Counted from the stretch's first letter, positions 50,053 to 59,510 are shown. The stretch: 64,000 bases of DNA from Chloroflexota bacterium (GCA_014874475.1 JADBJJ010000023.1:62001-126000); one strand, 5' to 3'. The notes: a model not told the origin generated them from the letters alone. Translations and numbers: made by a program.

Positions 50053-51321
50053 ATGGACAAAGAACACTCTACCCAGGGAGAAGACCCGCAAAAAACCCGC
50101 ATTCTGATCGCCTACAAAGAGTTCCCCGCCCCTTCGGTGGGACACGCCGGTGGACAAGGGGTCTTCCGCCTCATCCAGGCCCTCCACCGGCGAGGCCGCT
50201 CGGTGATTCTGGTCGCCCGCCTGCGGCCGGAGGAGGCCCCTCTGGTAGAAGAGACCCGCCCCTTCTGCGAGCGCATCGTCACTGTTCCCCACCATCAAGC
50301 CCTCACGGGACCGCTCCCCCTTCGCATCCTGCGCAGTTATCTGACCCTGCGGCAGGCCGTGGCGCGCACCCTCCGGGAGACCCGACCCGACCTGATGCTG
50401 GTGGAGTTCACTCAGACGGCCCTCATCCTGCTGGGAGTACACCGCCCCTTTACCGCGCTCCGTCCCCACGACGTCAACTGGTTCCTCCTGGAGCAACGGG
50501 CGCAGTATCAGCGCGGGCTGCGGCAATGGGGGACGCTGGCTCTGGCGTGGCTCTTTGAGCAACTGGAAACCTGGCTCCTGCGGCGCTACGACCAGATTCT
50601 GGCCATTTCCGAGGGCGACCGGCGACTGCTGACACTGCGATGCCGTCCTACCCCTACTCTCCTGCTCCCGCTGGCCCCTGCCCTCTCCACCGAGACTCCG
50701 TCCCATCCTGCCGTCCTGCCCGGCGCAAACGTCCTCTTCGTCGGGGCTATGTACCGGGAGCCCAACATAGAGGCAGTGGACTGGTTCTTAAACCAGGTCT
50801 GGCCGAAGGTGACGACGGAGGTCCCGGAAGCCCGTTTCTATGCAGTGGGGTATGCGCCGCCGCCACAGATACTGGCCCGCGCCGACGGTGAGCGGGTGTT
50901 CATCCCCGGCTACGCGGACGACCTGACCCCGTGGTATCAGGCCGCGACGGTCTTCGTCTCTCCGGTGCGGGTGGCGGGGGGACTGCTGCAGAAAGTGCTA
51001 GATGCGCTGGCGATGGGAGTGCCCGTCGTAGCGACGTCGGTAAGCAATCACGGGATCGGAGCCAGCCCGGGCCGTCATCTGCTCATCGCCGACGAACCCC
51101 AGGAGTTCGCCGCCGCTGTGGTGCAATTGTTGCGGGACCCGGCGCTGCGGGCGCAATTGGGGCAAGCAGGGCAGGAGTTTGTGCGCGCCCGCTACAATCT
51201 GGATGAGGCCCTGGACCACTGGGAAGCAACCTGGTCCGCCCCCAGAGTGTCAGGAAGAGGCAGTTCAGCCTGCGAGCACCCGCCACTGGAGCACAAGATT
51301 CATCTTGCGCCGCAGGATTAA
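50053..51321 (+). CDS. GT4 glycosyltransferase
   Basis: A protein of 422 residues from the ATG at 50053 (MDKEHSTQGE); a TTG at 50023 would start inside a palindrome. It has a GT-B N-terminal domain (ILIAYKEFPAPSVGHAGGQGVFRL) and a C-terminal GT1-type domain with VLFVGAMYREPNIEAVDWFL and SPVRVAGGLLQKVLDALAMGVP, the nucleotide-sugar E-like motif being modified. The role may be in surface polysaccharide or glycolipid synthesis. It converges on the next GT4 with both stops overlapping at GGATTAATCC. Confidence 0.87.
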   Translation: MDKEHSTQGEDPQKTRILIAYKEFPAPSVGHAGGQGVFRLIQALHRRGRSVILVARLRPEEAPLVEETRPFCERIVTVPHHQALTGPLPLRILRSYLTLRQAVARTLRETRPDLMLVEFTQTALILLGVHRPFTALRPHDVNWFLLEQRAQYQRGLRQWGTLALAWLFEQLETWLLRRYDQILAISEGDRRLLTLRCRPTPTLLLPLAPALSTETPSHPAVLPGANVLFVGAMYREPNIEAVDWFLNQVWPKVTTEVPEARFYAVGYAPPPQILARADGERVFIPGYADDLTPWYQAATVFVSPVRVAGGLLQKVLDALAMGVPVVATSVSNHGIGASPGRHLLIADEPQEFAAAVVQLLRDPALRAQLGQAGQEFVRARYNLDEALDHWEATWSAPRVSGRGSSACEHPPLEHKIHLAPQD

Positions 51322-52406
51322 TCCTGTATCACCGCAACGTACACCGCCTCCACCCGGGCAATCATCCGCTCCTGGGTGAATTCCGTTTCCACGCGCGCCC
51401 GCCCTGCCCGACCCATCTCCATCCGGAGGTCGGGGTGGTCCAGCAACTGGCGGATGGCTTCCGCCAGAGCCTGCGGATCGCGGGGCGGCACAACCCGCCC
51501 CGTCACACCGTCCTGAACCACCCATGAAGTGCCACTCCCCACCTCCGTCGTGACGCATGGCAGGCCTGAGGCCATCGCTTCCAGGAAAACCGTACCAAAG
51601 GCCTCGGCGCGAGCATTGGCTGGCAGAACGAAGATGTGGGCCCGATGGTAAAAGCCGGGCAGGTCGTCGTCGGGGACCTCGCCCCGGAAGCGGACCCGGT
51701 CGGATAGACCCAAGCGGGCTGTTAGTGCGGCCCACTCCTCCCTCATCGGCCCCTCCCCCACTATCTCCAGGTAGACGCCCGGCAGTTCGGTCAACGCCTC
51801 CAGGAGGGTGTCCACTCCCTTGTAATACCGCAGTCTCCCCACAAAGAGCAACGTCGGCGGACCGTCGTAGGGGGCTGGAGGGAGAACAAACCGATGATGG
51901 TCCACACCCAGGGGGACGACGGTGCACTTTTCCCGCACAGGCCACAGCCACCGGGAGGTCTCTATGTAGCGAGGGCTGGTGGCAATAATTCGGTCGGCAT
52001 GGGCCAGGACACGCCGCAGCAGGGGTCCGTAGAGGCGCAGCCACCCCCGCTGGCGGACCACGTCGGAGTGATGGGTGATGACGGTCGCCGATGCCCGGCC
52101 CAGCAGATCGTTCGCCAGTTCGCCCAGCGGATAAGGGGAATGGACGTGGACGATGTCGGGGCGCAGACGGGCCAACCAGAGAGGCTGGCTCAGGCTCAAC
52201 GGCATAGACGCGGTGGTCATCAGCCGTCCGGCGCGGATGACGGTCACCCCATTCTCCTGCCGGACTGTGGTGCGCGGGCCGGGATTGCAGACCAGGACGG
52301 TTACCCGATGGCCTGCCCGCGCCTGAGCCTCCGCCAGGACTTGGATGTGGTTCTCAATCCCGCCCAGGATGGGGGGGTAATCTTTGTAGAGGTGAAGAAT
52401 GTGCAT
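51318..52406 (-). CDS. GT4 glycosyltransferase, PimA/sugar-phosphorylated-lipid type
   Basis: A protein of 362 residues from MHILHLYKDYPPILGGIENH. GT4 motifs: HLYKDYPPILGGIE, THHSDVVRQRGWLRLYGP, LFVGRLRYYKGVDTLLEAL, EAFGTVFLEAMASGLP. It transfers a hexose from a nucleotide sugar in the cytoplasm. It shares its 3' end with the convergent GT4 gene and lies 26 nt after the DUF402-PncC fusion gene. Confidence 0.89.
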   Translation of the reverse strand: MHILHLYKDYPPILGGIENHIQVLAEAQARAGHRVTVLVCNPGPRTTVRQENGVTVIRAGRLMTTASMPLSLSQPLWLARLRPDIVHVHSPYPLGELANDLLGRASATVITHHSDVVRQRGWLRLYGPLLRRVLAHADRIIATSPRYIETSRWLWPVREKCTVVPLGVDHHRFVLPPAPYDGPPTLLFVGRLRYYKGVDTLLEALTELPGVYLEIVGEGPMREEWAALTARLGLSDRVRFRGEVPDDDLPGFYHRAHIFVLPANARAEAFGTVFLEAMASGLPCVTTEVGSGTSWVVQDGVTGRVVPPRDPQALAEAIRQLLDHPDLRMEMGRAGRARVETEFTQERMIARVEAVYVAVIQD

Positions 52407-52432
52407 ACGAATTGCAGATGGCAAATGGCAGA

Positions 52433-53374
52433 TTATCGGGCCAGATACCAGCGGAGAAGGGCCAGGGCGGCAGAGGCGGAGGCGGCCTTATTGGCCGACC
52501 GGTCGCCGGTCCAGCAGTGGCCCTCTACCCATTCCCCATCGGGGGCGACCAGCGCGATATACGTCAACCCGACGGGTTTGCCGGGAGTTTCGCCGCCCGG
52601 CCCAGCAATGCCGGTGACGGAGAGGGCCAGGTCGGCTCCCAGGAGGCGGCGAACCCCCCGGGCCATCATCAGCGCCGTCTCCTGACTGACCGCGCCCCAG
52701 GTCTCCAGGACGTCCCGGGGAACCCCCAGCAACCGCTCTTTCACAGCATTGGCATAGGCGGTAACGGAGCCCAGATAGTAGTCCGAACTGCCCGGCACAT
52801 TGGTGATCCGGTGGCTGAGGAGACCGCCGGTACAGGATTCAGCCGCGGCCAGAATAAAGCCCCGCTCCCGCAGAAGATGCCCCACGACCACCTCCGGCAG
52901 CGGGTCCTCCCAGCAGGCAAGAGGTGCCTCCAGAAGTCCCTCCAGGGCCTGCTGGGCCGCTATCCGCTCCTCCAGCGTCAGCGGCAAGCGACCGAACTCC
53001 TCCTCGTCTAATAGCGACGTCCGACCGTCCGGGTCCACCCAAAGGTCCAGCGCCAGATCCTCTGCACGAATCTCCCCAGAGATAATCCGGGCAGGACGGG
53101 TGATGTTGCAATAGCGGCCCTTCAGCCCTCCGTCCGGCGCGCGAATCTCAAAGACGTTGTACCAGCGGTCGGCGTAGAAGGTTTCCAGCCAGAGGTCCCC
53201 GGGCTCCAGGCGCACATTCTCCAGGTCCATCGGCGGCTGCTCCCAGACGGCGCGCATCAGGACGGACTTGGGGGTCTTGAAAAGCAGTTGGGCCGGGTAC
53301 GAGATGACTTCCTGCCCCAGATGATCCAGTTTTCGGACGATCCACGGGTCGCTGGCGTCCATTCCTGCTGGCAT
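52433..53374 (-). CDS. DUF402 - CinA/PncC fusion protein
   Basis: A protein of 313 residues. Residues about 5-150 form a DUF402/NTdP-type beta-barrel ([52 protein letters not shown]), and residues 160-313 are the CinA C-terminal domain, PncC ([49 protein letters not shown]). PncC deamidates nicotinamide mononucleotide to nicotinate mononucleotide in NAD recycling; DUF402 relatives hydrolyse nucleotide di- or triphosphates. I do not recall this fusion as standard. The start at 53374 is uncertain; an ATG at 53362 is possible. Confidence 0.86.
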   Translation of the reverse strand: MPAGMDASDPWIVRKLDHLGQEVISYPAQLLFKTPKSVLMRAVWEQPPMDLENVRLEPGDLWLETFYADRWYNVFEIRAPDGGLKGRYCNITRPARIISGEIRAEDLALDLWVDPDGRTSLLDEEEFGRLPLTLEERIAAQQALEGLLEAPLACWEDPLPEVVVGHLLRERGFILAAAESCTGGLLSHRITNVPGSSDYYLGSVTAYANAVKERLLGVPRDVLETWGAVSQETALMMARGVRRLLGADLALSVTGIAGPGGETPGKPVGLTYIALVAPDGEWVEGHCWTGDRSANKAASASAALALLRWYLAR

Positions 53375-53559
53375 GTCTCTGGCCCATAGATGGAAGACCG
53401 GAAGTTCTCCAGCCCTATTCTATCGCGGGCCCTATCGCTGTCAAATTCCCTTGATCCTGTTGAGTATCACAAAGTCGTAGCGTGAAAAGTCCTGAAAAGA
53501 TGTGCCGCTTCTGATCCCGGCGCTCAACCATCCGAAACCTTAAAATTTTCGCCCACCTA

Positions 53560-53588
53560 TTGACAACCGACCCGTTCTGGTGTATAAT
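53560..53588 (+). promoter_or_regulatory. Perfect sigma70 promoter of the TetR gene
   Basis: TTGACA (53560-53565), exactly 17 bp, TATAAT (53583-53588). Both hexamers are full consensus. Confidence 0.9.
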
Positions 53589-53592
53589 GACT

Positions 53593-53613
53593 ATCGGTCA
53601 GTATATGACCAAT
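53593..53613 (+). promoter_or_regulatory. TetR operator palindrome
   Basis: ATCGGTCA-GTATA-TGACCAAT: 8-bp arms with one mismatch and a 5-bp centre, starting 4 bp after the -10 and covering the start site, so binding would block transcription. Confidence 0.75.
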
Positions 53614-53636
53614 GGTTAGTTGGGGGGATTGCCGCG

Positions 53637-54272
53637 TTGACCACCCGGGCCCGGCGTGAGCGAGAGAAAGAGGAGCGCCGACAGTCCATCCTCCAGGCCG
53701 CGCGAGAGGTCTTCCTGGAAAAGGGCTTTTCCCGCGCCACGATGGACGATGTCGCCGAACGCGCCGAGGTCAGCAAGGGCACGGTGTACCTGTACTTTGA
53801 GAGCAAGGAGACCCTCCTTGCTCATTTGCTTTTAGAGGGGCTGGATTCCCTCTACACTTATCTGGAAGAGGCCTTTGCCCCCGACCGTCCCCTGTCAGCC
53901 GACGAACGCCTCCGTCGGCTGGGGTGGGCCTACTTCCGATTCTTCCAGGAAGAACCCCACTACTTCCGCTTCCTTATGGCTGTCAACGGCGAACGGTTCC
54001 GCGAGACGGTCACCCCCGAAATGTACCAGGAGGTCCTGGAAGCCAGCACGGAAGGGCTGAACCTGGTGGCCCAGGCCATAGAACAGGGAACCCGAGAGGG
54101 TTTATTCACCTGCTGCAATGCCCGACAGGCGGCGGCGACCCTCTGGGCCACTTTCAACGGCGTGCTGGAATTGATGAGCCACCCGTTGCGACGGGACATG
54201 GTGGGCGTCAGCACCGAAACTTTTTACCAGACCGCGCTGGAGACGGTGGTGCGGGGCCTGCGCGCCCTGTGA
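53637..54272 (+). CDS. TetR-family transcriptional regulator, probable fatty-acid degradation repressor
   Basis: A protein of 211 residues starting at TTG (53637) with GGGGGGA 8 nt upstream; the track start at 53580 lies inside the promoter. The HTH is QSILQAAREVFLEKGFSRATMDDVAERAEVSKGTVYLYFESKETLLAHLL. The C-terminal ligand domain is helical. It stands 370 bp upstream of a beta-oxidation cluster in the same direction, so an acyl-CoA-sensing role (FadR/PsrA-like) is inferred. The palindrome in its own promoter implies autoregulation. Confidence 0.92.
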   Translation: MTTRARREREKEERRQSILQAAREVFLEKGFSRATMDDVAERAEVSKGTVYLYFESKETLLAHLLLEGLDSLYTYLEEAFAPDRPLSADERLRRLGWAYFRFFQEEPHYFRFLMAVNGERFRETVTPEMYQEVLEASTEGLNLVAQAIEQGTREGLFTCCNARQAAATLWATFNGVLELMSHPLRRDMVGVSTETFYQTALETVVRGLRAL

Positions 54273-54642
54273 CCGTGCCGGACTGCGCAGGATGTAGCAA
54301 CTGGGCAAATTATTCCGACAATTCGGCGCTTTTGCTCTCACTCCATTCCCTGGCTCCTTCCCTCTCCCGTTTGCCTTCGGCGGCGAGAGAGGGGAGTCGG
54401 GGGTTTCGGCAGGATAAGGAGGACAAAAGGGGTAAGGGAAGTTGAATCATCCCACAAGATATTGCTGAAATCATTGGTTAAACCGCAAAATTCTGCGCCA
54501 CGTTGCTCTCAACAAGTGGCTTCCTACGCCAGCGCCCGGAGAGCCGAACTCCTGAACGCAACTCCCTGGCTATCAAACCCGGGAGCAGGAACCGAATGGG
54601 AACACAAAATATGCAATATTTAACTTAAAAAGGAGGTGCGCC
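54273..54642 (+). other. 370-bp gap between tetR and the beta-oxidation genes
   Basis: Holds a palindrome (54360-54393) just after tetR and otherwise low-structure DNA. An ATTGGT half-site like that of the TetR operator occurs near 54474, but no complete copy. AATAT-GCA-ATATT lies about 30 bp before the thiolase start. No promoter with good hexamers was seen. Confidence 0.4.
54360..54393. repeat. CT/GA-rich palindrome (copy 3)
   Basis: CCCTCTC (54360-54366) pairs with GAGAGGG (54387-54393) around an inner GCC-TTC-GGC hairpin; it lies after tetR and may terminate it. Confidence 0.55.
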
Positions 54643-55857
54643 GTGAAAGATGTGGTTATTGTCAGTCCGTTGCGCACGCCGGTGGGCGCCCATGGGGGTG
54701 CGCTTCGCAGCCTGCGGGCTCAGGACCTGGCCTGCATCGTCTTCAAAGCCGTACTGGAGCGAACCGGGATAGACCCCGGCATCCTGGATGAGGTCATCCT
54801 GGCCAATATCGGTCAGCCGTCAGATGCTGCGAATATCGGCCGGGTGGCCGCGCTGATGGCCGGAGTCCCCATCCACGTCCCCGCCTTCACGGTTCAGCGC
54901 AACTGCGCTTCCGGTATGCAGGCCATCACTTCGGCCTATCAGGCCATCCAGGCCGGCGACGGTGAAATCTATCTGGTAGGCGGGACCGAGAGCATGAGCA
55001 ACATCCCCTACATCCTCAAGGGCGCCCGCTGGGGGTACAAACTCCGCCATGCCGAACTGACCGATGCCCTCTGGGAGGGCCTCACTGACCCCATCTGCGG
55101 GCAGATTATGGGCCGCACCGCCGAGAATCTGGCCGAAAAGTACAATATCTCCCGCCAGGAGCAGGATGAGTACGCGGTCCAGTCCCACAAGAAGGCCTTC
55201 ATGGCCCAGCGGATGGGTAAGTTCAACGACGAGATTGTCCCCGTGGAGATCGTCAAAAAGGTCGCCGGGCAGGAGGTGGCGAAGGAGAACATCACCCAGG
55301 ACGAGACCATCAACCCCGGCCTCACCGTCCAGAAGGCGGCCCTCTATCCGGCGGTCTTCAAGGAAGGCGGCACGGTTACTCCGGCCAATGCCTGCCCTAT
55401 CTCCGATGGTGCGGCGGCAATGATTGTCTGCACCGCGGAGAAGGCGGCCCAACTGGGCCTCAGGCCCACCGCGCGCATCGTCGCCTACGCCTACGCGGGC
55501 GTGGACCCGGCCTACATGGGCATCGGACCTGCCTTCGCAATGCCCAAAGCCCTGAAGCGCGCCGGCCTCAAGATGGAGGACATTGACGTCATTGAACTAA
55601 ACGAGGCGTTCGCCGCGCAGGTTCTGGCCGTCGCCAAAGAGATGCAGGCTCAGGGCTACGAGTGGGACTGGAACAAGGTCAACCCCAACGGCGGCGCCAT
55701 CGCCCTGGGGCATCCCGTAGGCTGTACAGCCGCCAAACTGGTCGCCACACTCACCAATGAATTGCAGCGCCGCAAGGCCCGCTACGGTATTGACACGATG
55801 TGCGTCGGCGGCGGTCAGGGCGGTTGTCTCATTCTGGAGCGGATTCCGATGGATTAG
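54643..55857 (+). CDS. Acetyl-CoA C-acyltransferase (thiolase)
   Basis: A protein of 404 residues from GTG (54643) preceded by AAGGAGGTG. Thiolase residues: Cys in QRNCASGMQAI, His in GHPVGCTAAKL and Cys in CVGGGQGGCL. It cleaves 3-ketoacyl-CoA with CoA to shorter acyl-CoA plus acetyl-CoA, or runs in reverse. First gene of a beta-oxidation cluster with HAD, enoyl-CoA hydratase, two acyl-CoA dehydrogenases and ETF. Confidence 0.95.
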   Translation: MKDVVIVSPLRTPVGAHGGALRSLRAQDLACIVFKAVLERTGIDPGILDEVILANIGQPSDAANIGRVAALMAGVPIHVPAFTVQRNCASGMQAITSAYQAIQAGDGEIYLVGGTESMSNIPYILKGARWGYKLRHAELTDALWEGLTDPICGQIMGRTAENLAEKYNISRQEQDEYAVQSHKKAFMAQRMGKFNDEIVPVEIVKKVAGQEVAKENITQDETINPGLTVQKAALYPAVFKEGGTVTPANACPISDGAAAMIVCTAEKAAQLGLRPTARIVAYAYAGVDPAYMGIGPAFAMPKALKRAGLKMEDIDVIELNEAFAAQVLAVAKEMQAQGYEWDWNKVNPNGGAIALGHPVGCTAAKLVATLTNELQRRKARYGIDTMCVGGGQGGCLILERIPMD

Positions 55858-55904
55858 GACGTAATACGTAATACCGTGCAACGTGATACGTGAGGAGGTG
55901 AACA

Positions 55905-57128
55905 ATGTACATTTTTAAGGCCGCAGTAGTCGGTGCCGGAACGATGGGCGGCGAGATTGCCCAGGTCATCAGTTTCTCCGGCCTGCCCGTCGTCCTCAAG
56001 GACATTGATCAGGCAATGCTGGACCGGGGAATGGCCAAGGCCCGCGAAATCTACCAGCGCCGGGTGGATAAGGGCAAAATGAGCGCGGGCGAGATGCAGG
56101 CCAAGATGGACCTCATCACCCCCACCCTCACCTACGAGGGCTTTGAGGACGTGGACATCATCATTGAGGCAGTCCCGGAGCGGATGGACATCAAGAGGCG
56201 GGTGTTCCAGGAACTGGATGAAATCTGCCCAGAGCAGACCATCTTCGCCAGCAACACCTCTGCCCTCTCCGTCTCCGAGATGGGCGCCGCCACGAAGCGC
56301 CCTCACAAAATGATCGGCATGCACTTCTTCAACCCCGCCAGCGTGATGAAACTGGTGGAGGTCATCCCCGGCCTGGACACCAGCCAGGAAACAGTGGACG
56401 ACGTGGTGATGTTTGCCGAGAGCCTGCGCAAGATTCCCGTCGTCGTCCAGGAGTGCCCCGGCTTCCTGGTCAACCGTCTGCTCATGCCCTACCTGAACGA
56501 GGCGACGAAGGCACTGGAGGAAGGCGCCGCCACCGCTACCGAGATTGACCGGGCTGTGGTGGAGTGGGGCATGCCGATGGGGCCCTTCACGCTGATGGAT
56601 ATGCTGGGCCTGGATGTCTGCGGGCACGTCGGCCAGTACCTCTACAGCGAGTACGGCGACCGAATGGAGCCGGCCCGCCTTTTTGAGAAACTGGTCGCCG
56701 CCGGACGCCTGGGCGAGAAGACCGGCGCCGGGTTCTACGACCACCCAGGCGGCGAGTCCGAGGTCGTCTACCAAATGATCAAGGAACTGCAGGAGTCCGG
56801 CGCGGTCCGCACGGGGACGAGGTTCTCGGTGGAGCGGCTGATGTACCCGCTCATCAACGAGGCCGCCCTCTGCGTCCAAGAGCACATCGCCAGCGTCAGC
56901 GACATTGATATGGCGATGGTCGCCGGTAGCGGCATGACCTACGGCGGCGAGCGCATCGGCCCTCTGGCCATTGCTGACAAAATTGGCCTGGACGTGGTGG
57001 TCGCCCAACTGGAGGAACTGGCGAAGGAACTGGGCCCCCGCTTCCTGCCTTCCCGCCCGCTGAAACTGCGCGTCCGCGCCGGGCACCTGGGCGTGAAGAC
57101 GGGCAAGGGGTTCCACGAGTACGCATAG
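55905..57128 (+). CDS. 3-hydroxyacyl-CoA dehydrogenase
   Basis: A protein of 407 residues. NAD site AVVGAGTMGGEIAQVISFSGL at the N-terminus; GMHFFNPASVMKLVEVIPG carries the catalytic His and the C-terminal domain is duplicated (VNRLLMPYLNEA, then MYPLINEAALCVQEH), longer than the short-chain enzyme. It oxidises L-3-hydroxyacyl-CoA. GAGGAGGTG precedes the ATG, 47 nt after the thiolase stop. Confidence 0.95.
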   Translation: MYIFKAAVVGAGTMGGEIAQVISFSGLPVVLKDIDQAMLDRGMAKAREIYQRRVDKGKMSAGEMQAKMDLITPTLTYEGFEDVDIIIEAVPERMDIKRRVFQELDEICPEQTIFASNTSALSVSEMGAATKRPHKMIGMHFFNPASVMKLVEVIPGLDTSQETVDDVVMFAESLRKIPVVVQECPGFLVNRLLMPYLNEATKALEEGAATATEIDRAVVEWGMPMGPFTLMDMLGLDVCGHVGQYLYSEYGDRMEPARLFEKLVAAGRLGEKTGAGFYDHPGGESEVVYQMIKELQESGAVRTGTRFSVERLMYPLINEAALCVQEHIASVSDIDMAMVAGSGMTYGGERIGPLAIADKIGLDVVVAQLEELAKELGPRFLPSRPLKLRVRAGHLGVKTGKGFHEYA

Positions 57129-57228
57129 CCCACTCCTGAACGCCCATCCGTAAACGGAGCACGCAACGGTCACCCGTATTCGCACCTGGGGGCTCTCAAT
57201 AAGTGTTGTTCCCTATCGCCCCCTCAGC

Positions 57229-57268
57229 CCCCCTCCCTCCTCGGCCTGCGGCCAGAGGAGAGAGGGGG
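57229..57268. repeat. CT/GA-rich palindrome (copy 4) between HAD and enoyl-CoA hydratase
   Basis: CCCCCTC (57229-57235) pairs with GAGGGGG (57262-57268), CTCCTC with GAGGAG and GGCC with GGCC, about 17 bp in all. It lies in a 291-bp gap that also carries a CCAAC-TTCG-GTTGG hairpin near 57352. It could reduce expression of downstream genes relative to upstream. Confidence 0.6.
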
Positions 57269-57419
57269 ATTTACAGCAGGCGAGGTGGGGGTCACGGCCG
57301 GAAGAGCCTCGCCCCGTGAGAACGATAACTCTATGCCCGCAAAAAGGGGGAGCCAACTTCGGTTGGAGAACCCATTCACTCTCCACACCTTGTAACCCAT
57401 ATCACGAGGAGGAACCATC

Positions 57420-58220
57420 ATGGGCAACTGGCAGTATGTCCGAACCGAAATTGAAGACCGCATCGCCACCCTCACCATTGACCATCCACCGGTCAACTCC
57501 TTCAATCGGCAAGTGCTGACCGAATTGGATGAGGCCATTGACGAACTGCTGGCCAACGACGAGGTGAAGGCTATCGTCATCACCGGCGGCGGGACAAACG
57601 CTTTTGTAGCCGGGGCAGATATTCCGGAGATCAAAGCGTCGCTGGAGCAGCCAGGTGAGGAATTCTCCGCAGCCCGCGAGTTCCTGGAGAAGGGCCAGCG
57701 GCTGTTCCTGAAGATTGAGCGGGCCACCAAGCCCATCATCGCCGCCATCAACGGTTTCGCGCTCGGCGGTGGTCTGGAACTGGCGATGGCCTGCCATATG
57801 CGCGTCTGCTCGGACCGGGCCCGCATGGGCCAGCCGGAGATCAACCTGGGCATCATCCCCGGCTGGGGTGGCACCCAGCGGCTGCCCCGCATCGTCGGGA
57901 AAGGGAAGGCCATTGAACTGATCCTCACCGGCGATATGATCACCGCCCAGGAAGCCTACCGGCTCAACCTGGTCAACAAGGTCGTCCCGGCGGGCGCCGT
58001 CCTCAAAGAAGCGCGCGACCTGGCCCGCAAGATCGTCTCCAAGTCCACATTCCCCATCACCGCTGCGCTGCGCTCCATTGACCAGGGCCTGTCGTTGCCC
58101 ATTGAGGAGGGCCTGCGGACGGAGGCCGAGCAGTTCGTCGGCCTGGCCGAAACCGAGGATATCCGCGAGGGCATCAGCGCCTTCCTGGAGAAGCGACAAC
58201 CCCAGTTTAAGGACAAATAG
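57420..58220 (+). CDS. Enoyl-CoA hydratase/isomerase
   Basis: A protein of 266 residues. Crotonase oxyanion-hole segments GTNAFVAGADIPEIK and AINGFALGGGLELAMACHM with the catalytic Glu residues (ELAMA and GQPEINLGIIPGWGGTQRL). It hydrates 2-enoyl-CoA to 3-hydroxyacyl-CoA. GAGGAGG precedes the ATG. Confidence 0.95.
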   Translation: MGNWQYVRTEIEDRIATLTIDHPPVNSFNRQVLTELDEAIDELLANDEVKAIVITGGGTNAFVAGADIPEIKASLEQPGEEFSAAREFLEKGQRLFLKIERATKPIIAAINGFALGGGLELAMACHMRVCSDRARMGQPEINLGIIPGWGGTQRLPRIVGKGKAIELILTGDMITAQEAYRLNLVNKVVPAGAVLKEARDLARKIVSKSTFPITAALRSIDQGLSLPIEEGLRTEAEQFVGLAETEDIREGISAFLEKRQPQFKDK

Positions 58221-58319
58221 ACAAGGGACACATCCTGACCCTCCCGTGGGGTACAAACCCACGGGAGGGTATCCAAATTGGTATCCTGTACCCTTGTCTG
58301 CTCTCTATGGAGGTGACGT

Positions 58320-59477
58320 ATGGACTTCGCTCTCAGCGAAGAGCAACGGATGTTCCGCGATATGTTCCGTAACTTCGCCGCCAAAGAAGTCGCTCCCCGG
58401 GCCGAGGAGATAGACCATGCGGAGACCCTTCCGAAGGAAATGCTCCGCAAGGCAGCCGACCAGGGATTCCTGGGCGCGACGATCCCGGAGGAGTACTACG
58501 GCGCGGCGCTGGATAACATCAGTTACACCCTTCTTCTGGAAAACCTGGCAGCGTCCTGCGCGTCCCTGGCGGTCACCGTAGCAGCCCACGTGAGCCAGGT
58601 GGCTATGAGCATCCTGGATTTCGGCACCGATGCCCAGAAAGAGGAATGGCTGCCTGCCCTTGCGGGAGGTGAAGCCATCGGCGCCTTCGCCCTCAGCGAG
58701 CCGGATGCCGGGAGCGATATGCTGGCTCTGGAGACGCGCGCCCGCTACGAGGGCGACGAAGTCGTCCTGGACGGCGTCAAGACATGGGTGACCAACGGCG
58801 AACTGGCGGGCCTTTTCCTGGTCTTCGCCCGCGGCCCACAGGGCATGGATGCCTACCTGGTCCCGCGCGACACCCCCGGCCTGACCGTCGGCTACCGCGA
58901 GCCGACGCTGGGCCTGCGCTCCGCCTACTTCAATACCATCTACCTGGAAGGTTGCCGCGTTCCTCAGAATTACCGCCTGGGCAGCCCGGGAGAGGGAGAG
59001 GCGATTGCCAGCCGCGCCGTGGACCGGATGGCCGTCGCGCTGGCCGCTGTCGGGCTGGGCCTGGCCGAATCCTCGGTGGACGTTGCAGCCCAGTACTCCA
59101 CGGAGCGGGTTCAGTTCGGCGTCCCCATCGGCAAAAAACAGGCGATCCAGAACTACATCGCGAACGCCTACACCGAGACGGAAGCACTCCGTTACCTGGT
59201 CTATCGGACAGCCTGGCTGATTGACCAGGGAGAGGACTTCTCGGTAGAAGCGTCGGCTGTCAAAGCGTTCGGTGCCCGCATTGCCCGCAGCGTCACCAAC
59301 TGGATGCTCCAGGTCCTGGGCGGCTACGGCTATATGGAGGACTACCCCATGGCCCGTAAGTACCGGGACGCCCGTGTCCTGGGCATCATCGGCGGCCCGA
59401 CAGAAGTCCACACCTTCCGCATCGCGCGGTACATCCTTCTGCAGAAGGATCTGGAAATCGTGCCCCGGCATCAGTAA
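58320..59477 (+). CDS. Acyl-CoA dehydrogenase lacking the usual catalytic-Glu context
   Basis: A protein of 385 residues. The fold is standard: FALSEPDAGSDMLALET near residue 122, VLDGVKTWVTNGE and the FAD-tail QFGVPIGKKQAIQ. At the place where MCAD-like enzymes carry the base in YEGT, this one reads VLGIIGGPTEVHTFRIAR. The base may sit elsewhere (as in isovaleryl-CoA or long-chain enzymes) or the enzyme may act on an unusual substrate. It would deliver electrons to ETF encoded downstream. Confidence 0.9.
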   Translation: MDFALSEEQRMFRDMFRNFAAKEVAPRAEEIDHAETLPKEMLRKAADQGFLGATIPEEYYGAALDNISYTLLLENLAASCASLAVTVAAHVSQVAMSILDFGTDAQKEEWLPALAGGEAIGAFALSEPDAGSDMLALETRARYEGDEVVLDGVKTWVTNGELAGLFLVFARGPQGMDAYLVPRDTPGLTVGYREPTLGLRSAYFNTIYLEGCRVPQNYRLGSPGEGEAIASRAVDRMAVALAAVGLGLAESSVDVAAQYSTERVQFGVPIGKKQAIQNYIANAYTETEALRYLVYRTAWLIDQGEDFSVEASAVKAFGARIARSVTNWMLQVLGGYGYMEDYPMARKYRDARVLGIIGGPTEVHTFRIARYILLQKDLEIVPRHQ

Positions 59478-59510
59478 GCGGAGTACGCAATACGAAGTAC
59501 GGAGGTCCCT

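Noticed and set aside
53580-53636. Upstream extension of the TetR gene
   Set aside because: It would overlap the promoter -10 and operator; the TTG at 53637 has a ribosome site.
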